A stretch of DNA of 64,000 nt from Coriobacteriaceae bacterium (GCA_902399975.1 CABOHA010000001.1:893397-957396); one strand, 5' to 3'; counted from the first letter of the stretch, positions 8,403 to 16,361 are shown. Notes: generated from the sequence alone by a model not told the origin. Numbers and translations are program-made.

Positions 8403-9560
8403 CTAATTTCCGATTTCCAACCAGTTGCACAAAACATTTGCTCGCAGTCGCGTCTCGGCGCACTTCATTGCCTCGGATTTGGCTTTATATCGAATCCCCA
8501 AACGACTGCAGACGCTTTTGACTATGGTATCTAGTTGCTTTTTATCGTTAAGCATATCGTGGGTTACCAGGAACACGTCGAAACCCATGCTCTGGAGCGC
8601 AGTCATGCGCTCCGCATCGTGATCAAGTACCGCGCCTGAGCCATGGATGACCTCACCTTGGATCTCGATAATTACTGCCTTCATTAGCATTGGGTTTACA
8701 ATCTCGATGTCGCCGTAGCAAACCTTTTGACCTGCGATGCTTTGGGCTGCCACGGATAGAGGGGTTAAATCGTTGAGGTACACGTATCTGAATCCTGAAC
8801 CACCTAGACGCCGAGAGCGACTTAGGAGCAGGACCCCCGCGACCTCGAGTGGAGACGCAGCAATGCCGATAACCTTCTGAGCGGCATCATAAAACTGCTT
8901 TCCCCACATTTGACTTTTGACCTTGTCGGCGAATCGATACAGGTCGCTCAGTTCGATAAGCGGCTTTCTCATCCATAGAGAAGTGCCTTTGAGTTTCGTA
9001 ACCTCTCTTCCATCCTCACGCTTGCTCGATTGGCCTTCATTATCTGGGTCCTTTATGGTTGCGCGAGCGTAAACTCGTTTCCAAGGAACCTCGTCTTCGC
9101 CTTCTCCAAGTTCGAACAGATCCTGCGTGCTGGTATTGCGATTCTCCTCTCCCGCTATTTTTAACTGCATGTCGGCAGCGGGAGCCGGCTCGAAAACAGA
9201 AAACCAGCCGCAGAGCTCGTACATAGCTAGCACCAGATCTATTTGGGACACAAAGCGTGTCATAGTAAATAACGTGTTAAGCGGATTGGTGACACTAAAA
9301 CCTAAATGAGTGTCGATTGTTGTGCCGGCATCCGATGCCCCCTCCCAGCGAATGGTGGAGCGCAATCCCGAGTGGTGATTACAACAACCTGGCGAAGCAA
9401 CGGCGATAATCGGGGCCTTGAGGACTTCGGTTATGAAAGGGGCTTGGGACAGGGCTCGCCAGCCGTCTTCGGAATTGGGCAGGCGCGGGTAGAGGTCGCG
9501 AACCTGCGGTGGGCAGCGCCAGTAGCGGAATGCGGTGTTTGCGCAGACGATTTCGTCCAT
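8403..9560 (-). CDS. Hypothetical protein with possible restriction-endonuclease-like C-terminus
   Basis: 385 aa; the ATG at 9560 is preceded by AGGGGAGA at good spacing. I do not recognise the full-length family. The C-terminal third has a run VIIEIQGEVIHG followed by DHDAERMTALQSMGFDVFLV and THDMLND. This is reminiscent of DUF559/Vsr-like nucleases, where an E-x-D/Q core is followed by an R-containing helix and a V-x-x-x-T strand. That is an inference from pattern only. The N-terminus has two CxxCC-like cysteines (SPGCCNHH) and no membrane segment. GC is lower than in the flanking core genes. It stands alone between two tRNA genes at the island edge. Confidence 0.6.
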   Translation of the reverse strand: MDEIVCANTAFRYWRCPPQVRDLYPRLPNSEDGWRALSQAPFITEVLKAPIIAVASPGCCNHHSGLRSTIRWEGASDAGTTIDTHLGFSVTNPLNTLFTMTRFVSQIDLVLAMYELCGWFSVFEPAPAADMQLKIAGEENRNTSTQDLFELGEGEDEVPWKRVYARATIKDPDNEGQSSKREDGREVTKLKGTSLWMRKPLIELSDLYRFADKVKSQMWGKQFYDAAQKVIGIAASPLEVAGVLLLSRSRRLGGSGFRYVYLNDLTPLSVAAQSIAGQKVCYGDIEIVNPMLMKAVIIEIQGEVIHGSGAVLDHDAERMTALQSMGFDVFLVTHDMLNDKKQLDTIVKSVCSRLGIRYKAKSEAMKCAETRLRANVLCNWLEIGN

Positions 9561-9899
9561 TTGCGTCTCCCCTGGTATCGGCCATATGCCGTGCGGATTA
9601 CGAACATCGCCGATTATCTACTGGGGCATCATGCGGGTAAGTACCGGAAGCTGACCAAACGCTGACCAAAAGCTTGACGAGTTGTGTAAAAAAACGTTGT
9701 GAGATAGAAATCCGCTGGAAGGCACCCTGGTTGTGTGGTCCCTGTCTTCACATTTGCGCATGAATCACATGGGGATTTCAATGAAAATACGCATGCGTTT
9801 TATACAAAACATGCAATGACGTCAGCAAAAAAGGTTGTGATAAAAAATTATGCCTTAGACGACTACGATTTATTTTTGGTGTAAGTTTAGGTGTCAAAA
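9561..9899. other. AT-rich intergenic region next to tRNA-Val
   Basis: No gene supported. It contains a short direct repeat (GCTGACCAAA twice near 9650) and AT-rich runs. I looked for a copy of the tRNA-Val 3' end that would mark an attachment site and saw none. Confidence 0.5.
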
Positions 9900-9931
9900 A
9901 GAAAAAGGCCAGAGACTTAACATCTCTGACC
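9900..9931 (-). terminator. Rho-independent terminator of tRNA-Val
   Basis: On the minus strand GGTCAGAGA pairs with TCTCTGGCC around an 8-nt loop (one G-T pair) and is followed by TTTTTCTTTTT. It lies about 15 nt downstream of the tRNA. Confidence 0.88.
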
Positions 9932-9945
9932 TACGCTTTTGATGG

Positions 9946-10017
9946 TGGGCGATACAAGATTCGAACTTGTGACCCCATCCGTGTGAAGGATATGCTCTAC
10001 CCCTGAGCCAATCGCCC
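9946..10017 (-). tRNA. tRNA-Val (anticodon CAC)
   Basis: 72 nt on the minus strand: acceptor GGGCGAT/ATCGCCC, D arm GCTC/GAGC, anticodon stem TATCC/GGATG with loop TTCACAC (anticodon CAC), T arm ACAAG/CTTGT with TTCGAAT, discriminator A. CCA is not encoded. Confidence 0.97.
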
Positions 10018-10257
10018 GTCGCCTTTCGGCAAAAGAGATACTATCATAGCCGCGCGTGGTTTACCAAGAACTTTTTGCCTCCGATTTTAAATTCGTGGGT
10101 GCAAGCCAAGCAAAAGTAAGCAAAGCAATCGGCAAAACCGCAGCCAAACCACCATTTACCGCTTTATCCACGAAGTCTCGGGGCGGCAGCGCAGGGTGCT
10201 GGGGATATCCATGTGGTGTCCAATCAATTCAATTACCGGCGTGCGGATGCTTTGATT

Positions 10258-10773
10258 CTATACGTGCGACGGGTCGCCCGTGCCCGCAACGCAACCGCGG
10301 AGCAGCTCTTCGGCGAGGTCGGCGCAAGATCGGTTTCCGGAAACGAGGTCCTGGATCCAAGCGTAGTACTGGTTGTCTTTTGCCTCCGGGCTGTCGGACA
10401 GCACGACCGGACTGCTGACGAGCCTTAGAACGGACAACGCAAAGACAAGGCTGGTGCGTTTGTTGCAGTCCTCAAAGATTTGGTCCTTGACCATGTGCTC
10501 GGCCACGTAGGTGGCCTGGTCAAAGATGTCTGCGAAGCGATCGGTTGGCGATTGGCCGAATATCGTACAGAATGCACCCGCAAGCACGGACTCGATGCGT
10601 CCAAGCTCAAGCGCGGCCCGGTCGCCTGTAGCGTCGGTCGTATAGCAGCGCCCGACCGACATCAGCGTGCTGTGTAGGCGCATCACGGCCGCGGCCATAG
10701 CTTCGAGCGAACCGGCATCATCGAGCACGAGCGGCGCTAACGGATGCGCGCCTCGCTGCGTAGTCGCCATCAT
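10258..10773 (-). CDS. Doc/Fic-like protein with altered active-site motif (putative toxin)
   Basis: 171 aa. The core DQIFEDCNKRTSLVFAL (residues 97-113) aligns with the Doc motif HxFxDxNKRT, in which the His is catalytic for phosphorylation of EF-Tu (Doc) or AMPylation (Fic). Here the His position reads Gln (Q98), while F, D, N, K, R and T are kept. So either the enzyme is inactive, works differently, or belongs to a divergent clade. Its ATG overlaps the stop of the small MxWS-type gene by 4 nt, as expected for an antitoxin-toxin pair. Last gene of a four-gene operon starting at 12305. Confidence 0.75.
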   Translation of the reverse strand: MMATTQRGAHPLAPLVLDDAGSLEAMAAAVMRLHSTLMSVGRCYTTDATGDRAALELGRIESVLAGAFCTIFGQSPTDRFADIFDQATYVAEHMVKDQIFEDCNKRTSLVFALSVLRLVSSPVVLSDSPEAKDNQYYAWIQDLVSGNRSCADLAEELLRGCVAGTGDPSHV

Positions 10774-10955
10774 GAGTTCTCCAAGAGTCTGAGCGCGTTG
10801 GGCATGGCAGCGATGGTTAACTCAACTGCATGGTCGATCGACATAAAGCCGTCGAGCGAAATCGGTAATGTTGAATTTGCCTCGTGCGCTACTGAGTAAT
10901 CTTCTTGAGTAGCGCGACCAGTGCCGTCATCTGGCTGAACATGACTCCAAAGCAT
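10770..10955 (-). CDS. Small MxWSxVQxDDGT-type protein, putative antitoxin
   Basis: 61 aa beginning MLWSHVQPDDGT. Strong ribosome-binding site AAAGGAGA 5 nt before the ATG, 11 nt after the upstream HTH-gene stop, and 4-nt overlap with the Doc-like gene. The N-terminus is clearly related to the 88-aa protein at 13095-13361 (MFWSYVQLDDGT), but this copy is shorter. No named family recognised. The size and position suggest the antitoxin of the Doc-like protein, by inference from gene order alone. Confidence 0.65.
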   Translation of the reverse strand: MLWSHVQPDDGTGRATQEDYSVAHEANSTLPISLDGFMSIDHAVELTIAAMPNALRLLENS

Positions 10956-10966
10956 GTGCGTCTCCT

Positions 10967-11656
10967 TTATAGCTTCGTAGATGGAAAAGACTGCGAGTCG
11001 TACTCCAGAACGATCGGTTGCCAGATGAGGTCTTCAATACTGCAGTCGAGGGTGTTTGCGAGCGCCAATGCCGAGGAGACCGAGGCGCGGCGTAGGTCGA
11101 GCTGGTTCTGCTCGTAGAGTTGTATGGCGCGAAGTTTAACCCCCGATTGGGCGGCGAGCTGTTTTTGCGTTAGGCCGGCCGCCTTTCGTGCCGCTTTGAG
11201 GCCCCTTTTGTCTGCCTGGGCGTTGTTCCATTTATCAATGACAATCTGGGCGAATTTGTCTTCGGAGGCCTCGTGGAGCGGTTGGTACGAGCCGATAATC
11301 CAATCGAGCGGAGCGACTTCGAGTAGCTCATTAAAGCCCAGGCTGCACATCCATTGCGCATAGGCCAAAACCCAGCCCGCCCAATACTGAGGCGAACGGT
11401 CGAACGAATAGGTCTCCCTGCATTCGACGGGGGTCAGTCCCGCATGTGCGATAATATCGCGCGCGAGCTCGTCGCCCGCCATGCCGCAGACGACGCGAGG
11501 TATACCGCGCTCAAACTGTTTCATCTCAAAAGCGTTCGACAGGATCGCCGTCAACTCGGCTGGAGTCAGCCCTTGGTCACAGAGGGCAAAATCGACTGCC
11601 TCGCCCAGCGTTCTCATGGCATCCTCGAGATACATCTCACTGTAGGCGTGGGTCAT
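10967..11656 (-). CDS. HTH (XRE) protein paired with DUF3990, putative antitoxin/autorepressor
   Basis: 229 aa. The N-terminal part (YLEDAMRTLGEAVDFALCD, then FERGIPRVVCGMAGDELAR and SPQYWAGWVLAYAQWM) is the domain usually encoded beside DUF3990 genes in Firmicutes and Actinobacteria. The C-terminus holds an XRE-type helix-turn-helix (GLTQKQLAAQSGVKLRAIQL, residues about 163-182). Its start overlaps the DUF3990 gene by 20 nt. As the only DNA-binding protein of the operon it is the likely ligand of the 23-bp inverted repeat upstream of 12305. That link is inferred. Confidence 0.8.
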   Translation of the reverse strand: MTHAYSEMYLEDAMRTLGEAVDFALCDQGLTPAELTAILSNAFEMKQFERGIPRVVCGMAGDELARDIIAHAGLTPVECRETYSFDRSPQYWAGWVLAYAQWMCSLGFNELLEVAPLDWIIGSYQPLHEASEDKFAQIVIDKWNNAQADKRGLKAARKAAGLTQKQLAAQSGVKLRAIQLYEQNQLDLRRASVSSALALANTLDCSIEDLIWQPIVLEYDSQSFPSTKL

Positions 11657-12305
11657 CGCCCGTCATCCCCTCTCGAATGATATCGACGATACGGATTCCC
11701 TCAAATGGATTTTCGGCAAGTAGCTCCCGATACTGTGCCCTTGCCGCTTTATCTCGCTCCTTGGCCAATGGACCATACAAAGCTTGCGGCGCACGTTCAA
11801 ATCCAGCAAAACGAATGCTCTTAAACGCGCGCTCGCTTTTGAGCACAATCTGCTCTCCCAAGTTGCCGAGCCTCATAGATCGACCAAGCTGATCGACGGT
11901 AATCGTATTGTTCACAAAAGCTCTGGCATAGCTAAAGTACGAGTCGTCCGCGCGCCATCCCCTTATTACGTCGCAAGTGCTAGTATCAGGTAGAAAATGA
12001 TCGTGGAGATATTCGCACGCCCCCACGGCAATAGCGGTGTCCTTGCGAAAAGAACGATGTTCTACAAGCAACGCTATCCAATGCAGAACTGAATATTGCG
12101 GCGATAGCAGGTCGAGTTCCTTGAGATTGGCCATATCGAGTTCATAGCGATTCGCAAAGCCATCGGCATCACGCGAACATGCCCATTCCCTTGCAAGGTC
12201 GAGGCTCTCTGTGCAATAGAATCCCTGTCCATAGTCGTTATGGACTTTCCCCAGGCCAAGCTGGGGAGTCTCAATAATTTTCTGAGAACCATGCCACAGT
12301 TCCAC
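11637..12305 (-). CDS. DUF3990 protein, putative ADP-ribosyltransferase-like toxin
   Basis: 222 aa; GTG start at 12305 with AGGAGA 6 nt upstream. The N-terminus shows the DUF3990 pattern: LWHGSQKIIETP, then DYGQGFYCTESLDLAREWA. This family is related to ADP-ribosyltransferases: an H-G-S motif near the N-terminus, then G-x-G-F/Y-Y-x-T. A possible catalytic EQIVLK lies at about residue 149. The substrate is unknown. First gene of the operon; its promoter overlaps the long inverted repeat at 12318-12370. Confidence 0.8.
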   Translation of the reverse strand: MELWHGSQKIIETPQLGLGKVHNDYGQGFYCTESLDLAREWACSRDADGFANRYELDMANLKELDLLSPQYSVLHWIALLVEHRSFRKDTAIAVGACEYLHDHFLPDTSTCDVIRGWRADDSYFSYARAFVNNTITVDQLGRSMRLGNLGEQIVLKSERAFKSIRFAGFERAPQALYGPLAKERDKAARAQYRELLAENPFEGIRIVDIIREGMTGDDPRLQ

Positions 12306-12317
12306 GCGAGTCTCCTA

Positions 12318-12370
12318 ACAGGTATCTCTCTAGCGATAGTATAGCAAACTATCGCTAGAGAGATACCTGT
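12318..12370 (-). promoter_or_regulatory. 23-bp perfect inverted repeat overlapping the promoter of the DUF3990 operon
   Basis: Two perfectly complementary 23-nt arms (12318-12340 and 12348-12370) flank a 7-nt spacer. Read on the minus strand, the spacer region contains TGCTATACT, an extended -10 element. Transcription would therefore start inside the downstream arm, about 25 nt before the GTG at 12305. This is the layout of an autorepressed toxin-antitoxin promoter with an operator embracing the -10 box. Confidence 0.85.
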
Positions 12371-12502
12371 ATTCAAAGAGCAAAAGGGTGTATGGAACCG
12401 AGTTTGAGTTCAATACTGGCTTCTAAGACTCGCCGAGCCCGGAAGTATGCGGCAAAATTAAGACTTGCTGATAACGCCGGAGCACACTAACGCCTCAGCC
12501 TG

Positions 12503-12808
12503 CTACAGCACTTCATAGATGCGCACCTCATCCTGTTCGATGCTTTTGCGGAAGGCCGGGCGCATGTGCTCTGGTGGGTTGGTGACGATATCAACCTTTC
12601 GCCCAAGTTCCTTTTCGAGCTCATGGGAGAGTTCGTAAAGCGTGCCGAACGTCATGGTGTTGCCGCAGACTAGGCGCAAGTCAATATCGCTATCAGGCGT
12701 TTGCTCGCCTCGGGCAAACGAACCAAATAAAAATGCCTCGCTGACGTCGTATTGAACCAGCATGCGGGAGGCCGCAGATGATATGTAGCAAGTGAAACCA
12801 TGTCTCAA
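12503..12808 (-). CDS. Minimal nucleotidyltransferase (MntA-type)
   Basis: 101 aa from a TTG at 12808. The nucleotidyltransferase signature GSFARGEQTPDSDIDL (residues 28-43) with both Asp residues is intact, followed by ELSHELEKELGRKVDIVT. MntA-type proteins act as antitoxins that AMPylate a HEPN (HepT) toxin. No HepT gene is adjacent; instead a DUF4160 gene ends 9 nt upstream. No good ribosome-binding site is seen before the TTG, so the start is uncertain and translation may be coupled to DUF4160. Confidence 0.8.
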   Translation of the reverse strand: MRHGFTCYISSAASRMLVQYDVSEAFLFGSFARGEQTPDSDIDLRLVCGNTMTFGTLYELSHELEKELGRKVDIVTNPPEHMRPAFRKSIEQDEVRIYEVL

Positions 12809-12816
12809 TTGGGCGT

Positions 12817-13095
12817 TTAACAGTAGAACGTCAGCGAATCATCACCAAAGGTTTCACACCACTTGTCACATATGAATTGATGATTCATGGTGATTAGTTT
12901 TGAAAGATCCCTGAGATCCTTAGCCGGAATCTTGCTCTCGTTGTTGGCAAGTTTGCATCCGCCGTCTTTCGTCAGCCAAAACTTGGTCGAATTAGCAGCC
13001 GCCCTCTTTACACCTACGTGTATGTGAATTGGTTCTCCGTTTTCCGCAATCCAAAAGAACAGAACGTACTGCCCAAAAATAAGAACTCGAGGCAT
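12817..13095 (-). CDS. DUF4160 domain protein
   Basis: 92 aa. Family pattern MPRVLIFGQYVLFFWIAENG then EPIHIHV, TKFWL, KDLRDLSKLI and W(C)ETFG at the C-terminus. DUF4160 proteins are usually encoded in pairs with DUF2442 proteins and are suspected toxin-antitoxin components. Here the partner position is taken by a MxWS-type protein. The ATG overlaps the upstream stop as TAATG, indicating translational coupling. Confidence 0.85.
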   Translation of the reverse strand: MPRVLIFGQYVLFFWIAENGEPIHIHVGVKRAAANSTKFWLTKDGGCKLANNESKIPAKDLRDLSKLITMNHQFICDKWCETFGDDSLTFYC

Positions 13096-13361
13096 TATGC
13101 CACCGCCGGTCCGGCTTTTTGGCGTTCGGCGAGCTCGAAGATAAACGGGGCGTTTGATCTAACAAATTCGGTCAAGAAATTGAGGTCATCAGCAGTAAAT
13201 CCTTCGACGTTGAACCATTTGACCGCAGGCAAGAAGCATTCCGCATGGTTAAAGCCAAAGTCAACCGGGCGCTCGACGGCCACGCGAACGGTTCCGTCTT
13301 CTCTTGTCTCTGAGTAGGCAAATTGGGTGCCATCATCAAGCTGAACATAGCTCCAAAACAT
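13095..13361 (-). CDS. Small MxWSxVQxDDGT-type protein, putative antitoxin partner of DUF4160
   Basis: 88 aa starting MFWSYVQLDDGT at the ATG at 13361, which has a perfect AAGGAGG 5 nt upstream; this decides the start against a longer open frame running to 13607. The sequence continues with FAYSETREDGTVRVAVE and a C-terminal helix-rich part (FTADDLNFLTEFVRS). It is paralogous at the N-terminus to the protein at 10770-10955. Fused by TAATG to the DUF4160 gene. Confidence 0.75.
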   Translation of the reverse strand: MFWSYVQLDDGTQFAYSETREDGTVRVAVERPVDFGFNHAECFLPAVKWFNVEGFTADDLNFLTEFVRSNAPFIFELAERQKAGPAVA

Positions 13362-13600
13362 GACTACCTCCTTAGTGTTTATATTCGAGTATAAGGAGCA
13401 GGCTAGACTTAACGCGGCGTGAATTAAATTATTCCTATAAGACACGAACTCTGACAGCTGGCCTTGTCCAGAAGTGGTGGGGGCCGAGTTCTGCCGACCA
13501 GAACCCGGTTTTGCGCTTTCGCGACCTGCGGTTTTATTAACAGAATTTGACTTGCGCTCGGCGGGCTCCGGTTTTCCCGCACATCCGGAAATCGGGAGCA

Positions 13601-14716
13601 TCAGCAACGGCGCGCAGCTTTAAGAACCGCTGTTCCCAGCACGAACAGCAAGCCGGACACGGCGATCCAGTTGTTGTCGCTGGTTTTGGGAAGTGATGAG
13701 GAGGTCGCGGTGGCGGCCTTGGGCCTGGAGGTCTTGGCGGCCGTGTTGTTAGTCACTGTTGTCGTGGTCACCGTCTTAGTCGCGGCCGCGGGCTTCAGTG
13801 TGGGATTCGTCGACGGATCCGCGGCTGGCTCGCCGGTAGCAGGGTCAGTGTCAGGGGCGGACGGACCATCGCCCGGCACATCGGGCCCACCGGTCTCCCC
13901 CGCCGACGCCGTGACATCCACAGGCTCGATCGTCACATTCGCTGCCACGGATCCGTCAGCATCCACCACGCCGCCTTCGCCAAAGGCCCCGTCCGCAGGC
14001 GCCACAAAGCGCGCGGATGCAAGCGACCCGCCCAGGCAGGCGACGCCGCCATCGGGGCCCGACGCATCCAGCCAGGACGCATCGACGGTAAGCCGCCCGG
14101 CCGCGCCGCCGCCGGCAGTCCCGCCCAGCAGACACACGCCATAGGCGCGCACGCCCGCCCCGGAGCCCGCGCCCGCGGCGACAACTCGTCCACCGCCGCG
14201 AACGGCAAGACCGTCCGCGATCACGCCGGCCACCCGCGCATCCGCGATGCCGGCGCCGTCGGCCCGCACGTCAACCTTGCAGCCGTCCACCGCGAGCGTC
14301 CCCGACACGTAGATTCCGCACTGCGAGCCCGTGGCCACCAGCGACCCGGTGCCGCGGAGCGTCAGATCGCCCCACACTTCCATGCCGCACCGCGAGATGT
14401 CCACGTCGGGCGCGCTCGTCTCGATAACAGTGTTCTGCCCGGTCAGTGTCACCACCAGGTCGTCGTCCGCACCGATGGCCTCGCCCGCGTAGCCGTTTAG
14501 CTCCAGATGGTCGGCATCGGTCCAGGCCCACCCGGGGCCCGACACGCCCGGCTCGTAGTACGTGGCGCCCGCAATGAACAGGCTGTCCGCGCCCGCGGCA
14601 TAAGAAGGCCCGCCCAGCAAAACGCATAGGCAGGCCATGGCAGTAAACAGGATGTAATGACGGCTGGAGTGGAACGCGGCAGCAAACATAACCGCTCCGA
14701 TCTTCGCAAGAGCCAT
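13601..14716 (-). CDS. Sortase-anchored surface protein (LPKTS motif)
   Basis: 371 aa. A signal peptide (hydrophobic YILFTAMACLCVLLGG, then YAAGA cleavage region) leads into a repetitive Gly/Val-rich domain of short strands (residues about 70-260). This resembles a parallel beta-helix carbohydrate-binding or adhesin fold (VWGDLTLRGTGSLVATG, VSGTLAVDGCKVDVRADG). A Pro/Thr-rich linker (about 268-340) follows, then LPKTSD, a hydrophobic segment and a basic end (KAARRC), the layout of a sortase cell-wall sorting signal. LPKTS departs slightly from LPxTG. Ligand unknown. Confidence 0.85.
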   Translation of the reverse strand: MALAKIGAVMFAAAFHSSRHYILFTAMACLCVLLGGPSYAAGADSLFIAGATYYEPGVSGPGWAWTDADHLELNGYAGEAIGADDDLVVTLTGQNTVIETSAPDVDISRCGMEVWGDLTLRGTGSLVATGSQCGIYVSGTLAVDGCKVDVRADGAGIADARVAGVIADGLAVRGGGRVVAAGAGSGAGVRAYGVCLLGGTAGGGAAGRLTVDASWLDASGPDGGVACLGGSLASARFVAPADGAFGEGGVVDADGSVAANVTIEPVDVTASAGETGGPDVPGDGPSAPDTDPATGEPAADPSTNPTLKPAAATKTVTTTTVTNNTAAKTSRPKAATATSSSLPKTSDNNWIAVSGLLFVLGTAVLKAARRC

Positions 14717-15054
14717 TGGAAACTGCGCCAGAAAACTACCTGGTAGCAGCAGTTATTAGTGTAGCGAGATCAGGCGAGTGGCGAACGAATTAGCTGTAAA
14801 CGAACCCCAAAATTAGGTGTAAATCGTTTTGCCAGTCGGTGAAAGGAAGATTCACGTTAGGCAAATATGCCGACCGCTGATTCCAAAATTAGCAGCACAG
14901 GGAAATTGACAATATCAAGTTACCAAAACCTTTCCTCAATGACGCCCCATGTCGTGTCCTCGCAAGTTGGATACCGTTGTCGCAACACCTTAGTAATCGG
15001 GTAAATAGTTGAGAAGCTATTCACGGAGTTCACTACGATTGAAGGATTTAAATA
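14717..15054. other. Divergent intergenic region between surface protein and AbiH
   Basis: No gene supported. Starts of two divergent genes flank it, so both promoters should be here. A Shine-Dalgarno GAAGGA lies 8 nt before the AbiH ATG. Composition becomes AT-rich towards 15054. Confidence 0.5.
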
Positions 15055-16161
15055 ATGCACCAACTAATAATTCTTGGAAATGGATTCGACTTGACCTGCG
15101 GACTGAAGTCAAAGTTCTCAGATTTTTATCGCAATAGGATGAACGCAGCATGCTCAATTGAATCGATCCCTAAGGACGAAAGAAATGTCTGGGATGTCAT
15201 TCTTTCTGAAATCGGTGAAAACGACCCATTGTGGTGCAATATAGAAAGCCTTATTTCAGCGTATGTGTTCCATGATGACGACTTGGGTTCAAGATTGGAC
15301 CACATGTATGAGCAACTGGTGTGGACAATTGATCCGTCAAAACCAAATCGTTCTGAACATCCAGATAACGCCGTATACAATTACGTTTCAACTAGTCTGG
15401 GTAAGGAAAACGTTTCCCAGGATGAGCTCACCCATTTCCTTCTAACCTCACTAAAAGATTACGAGCACATCTTTGCGAGCTATCTAGAAAAACAAGTCGA
15501 TAATAACAATAAATACAGGGAAAAGGCTGTGGAGTATTATGCAGCCATTCGCAATGCCTGCATTAATAAGGCCCAGCAAAAGAACTATGAAACATCTATC
15601 TTAAACTTTAACTATACAACCCCATTAAAATCGGAAGATCAGCAGCTGGGAATTGTTGCTGCCCGGAATATTCATGGCTCACTGGACAAAACGGACACAA
15701 TATTTGGCATTGACGGAAAAGACGTCGCTGAAGACCATCCGGCGGTGCCGTTTACAAAAACATATAGGCTTATGTCATTAGTGCCATACGAAAGCGAAAC
15801 TGCAAAACTCTGCGACAGCAATACCCGTTTCATCAAGATATTCGGACACTCGCTTTCTCGGGCTGACTATTCCTACTTCCAATCGATTTTTGACACCGTC
15901 AATCTATACGGTGGAGTTACTAAGCTTGTATTTCTATACAAAAAATATCCAAACAAGTCAGATAAAACAGTTGATGAGCAGGCAATTCGAGAAGATCTGT
16001 ACTCACGCATATCGCATCTTCTGTATGAGTATGGAAGCACACTCGACAATAAAGACCATGGAAAGAATCTCATGCATAAACTTCTTCTAGAGCAAAGGTT
16101 GCTCATTAAAGACGTTGACGAGAATATATCAGTCTTACCTTCCAATATATATTTGCTTTAA
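15055..16161 (+). CDS. AbiH family abortive-infection protein
   Basis: 368 aa. The N-terminal LIILGNGFDLTCGLKSKFSD (residues 4-23) is the AbiH hallmark. The conserved NFNYTTPL (about 184-191), NIHGSL (about 204-209) and a late IFGHSLSRADYSYF are also present. AbiH proteins stop phage by abortive infection; the mechanism is not established. The gene is monocistronic, much more AT-rich than the core genes, and followed by a strong bidirectional terminator, consistent with recent acquisition. Confidence 0.9.
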   Translation: MHQLIILGNGFDLTCGLKSKFSDFYRNRMNAACSIESIPKDERNVWDVILSEIGENDPLWCNIESLISAYVFHDDDLGSRLDHMYEQLVWTIDPSKPNRSEHPDNAVYNYVSTSLGKENVSQDELTHFLLTSLKDYEHIFASYLEKQVDNNNKYREKAVEYYAAIRNACINKAQQKNYETSILNFNYTTPLKSEDQQLGIVAARNIHGSLDKTDTIFGIDGKDVAEDHPAVPFTKTYRLMSLVPYESETAKLCDSNTRFIKIFGHSLSRADYSYFQSIFDTVNLYGGVTKLVFLYKKYPNKSDKTVDEQAIREDLYSRISHLLYEYGSTLDNKDHGKNLMHKLLLEQRLLIKDVDENISVLPSNIYLL

Positions 16162-16268
16162 CACCTAATCCAGATTCGGCTCCCTGAGGTGGTAATTGAA
16201 GAGTAGGACCGGAGAACGTACGTATATCTATAAAAGCGTAATCAAAGGCTAATGGGACTTGTTTAACC

Positions 16269-16310
16269 AAAAGAGGGTGTATCGGTTTGCGCCGATACAC
16301 CCTCTTTTCA
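16269..16310. terminator. Bidirectional terminator between AbiH and the ugd-fragment gene
   Basis: Perfect inverted repeat: AAAGAGGGTGTATCG pairs with CGATACACCCTCTTTT around a 6-nt loop, with T-runs on both strands. Confidence 0.92.
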
Positions 16311-16361
16311 ATAATTGGATTTATGCACAAGGACAGAGTCGCCGCAGCCGTCAGCTCTCCC

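Noticed and set aside
9561..10017. tRNA-Val as an island attachment site
   Set aside because: No second copy of the tRNA 3' end and no integrase gene are visible in the window.
13362..13607. N-terminal extension of the 88-aa MxWS protein
   Set aside because: A perfect AAGGAGG site stands before the ATG at 13361 and the extension has no related sequence in the paralog.
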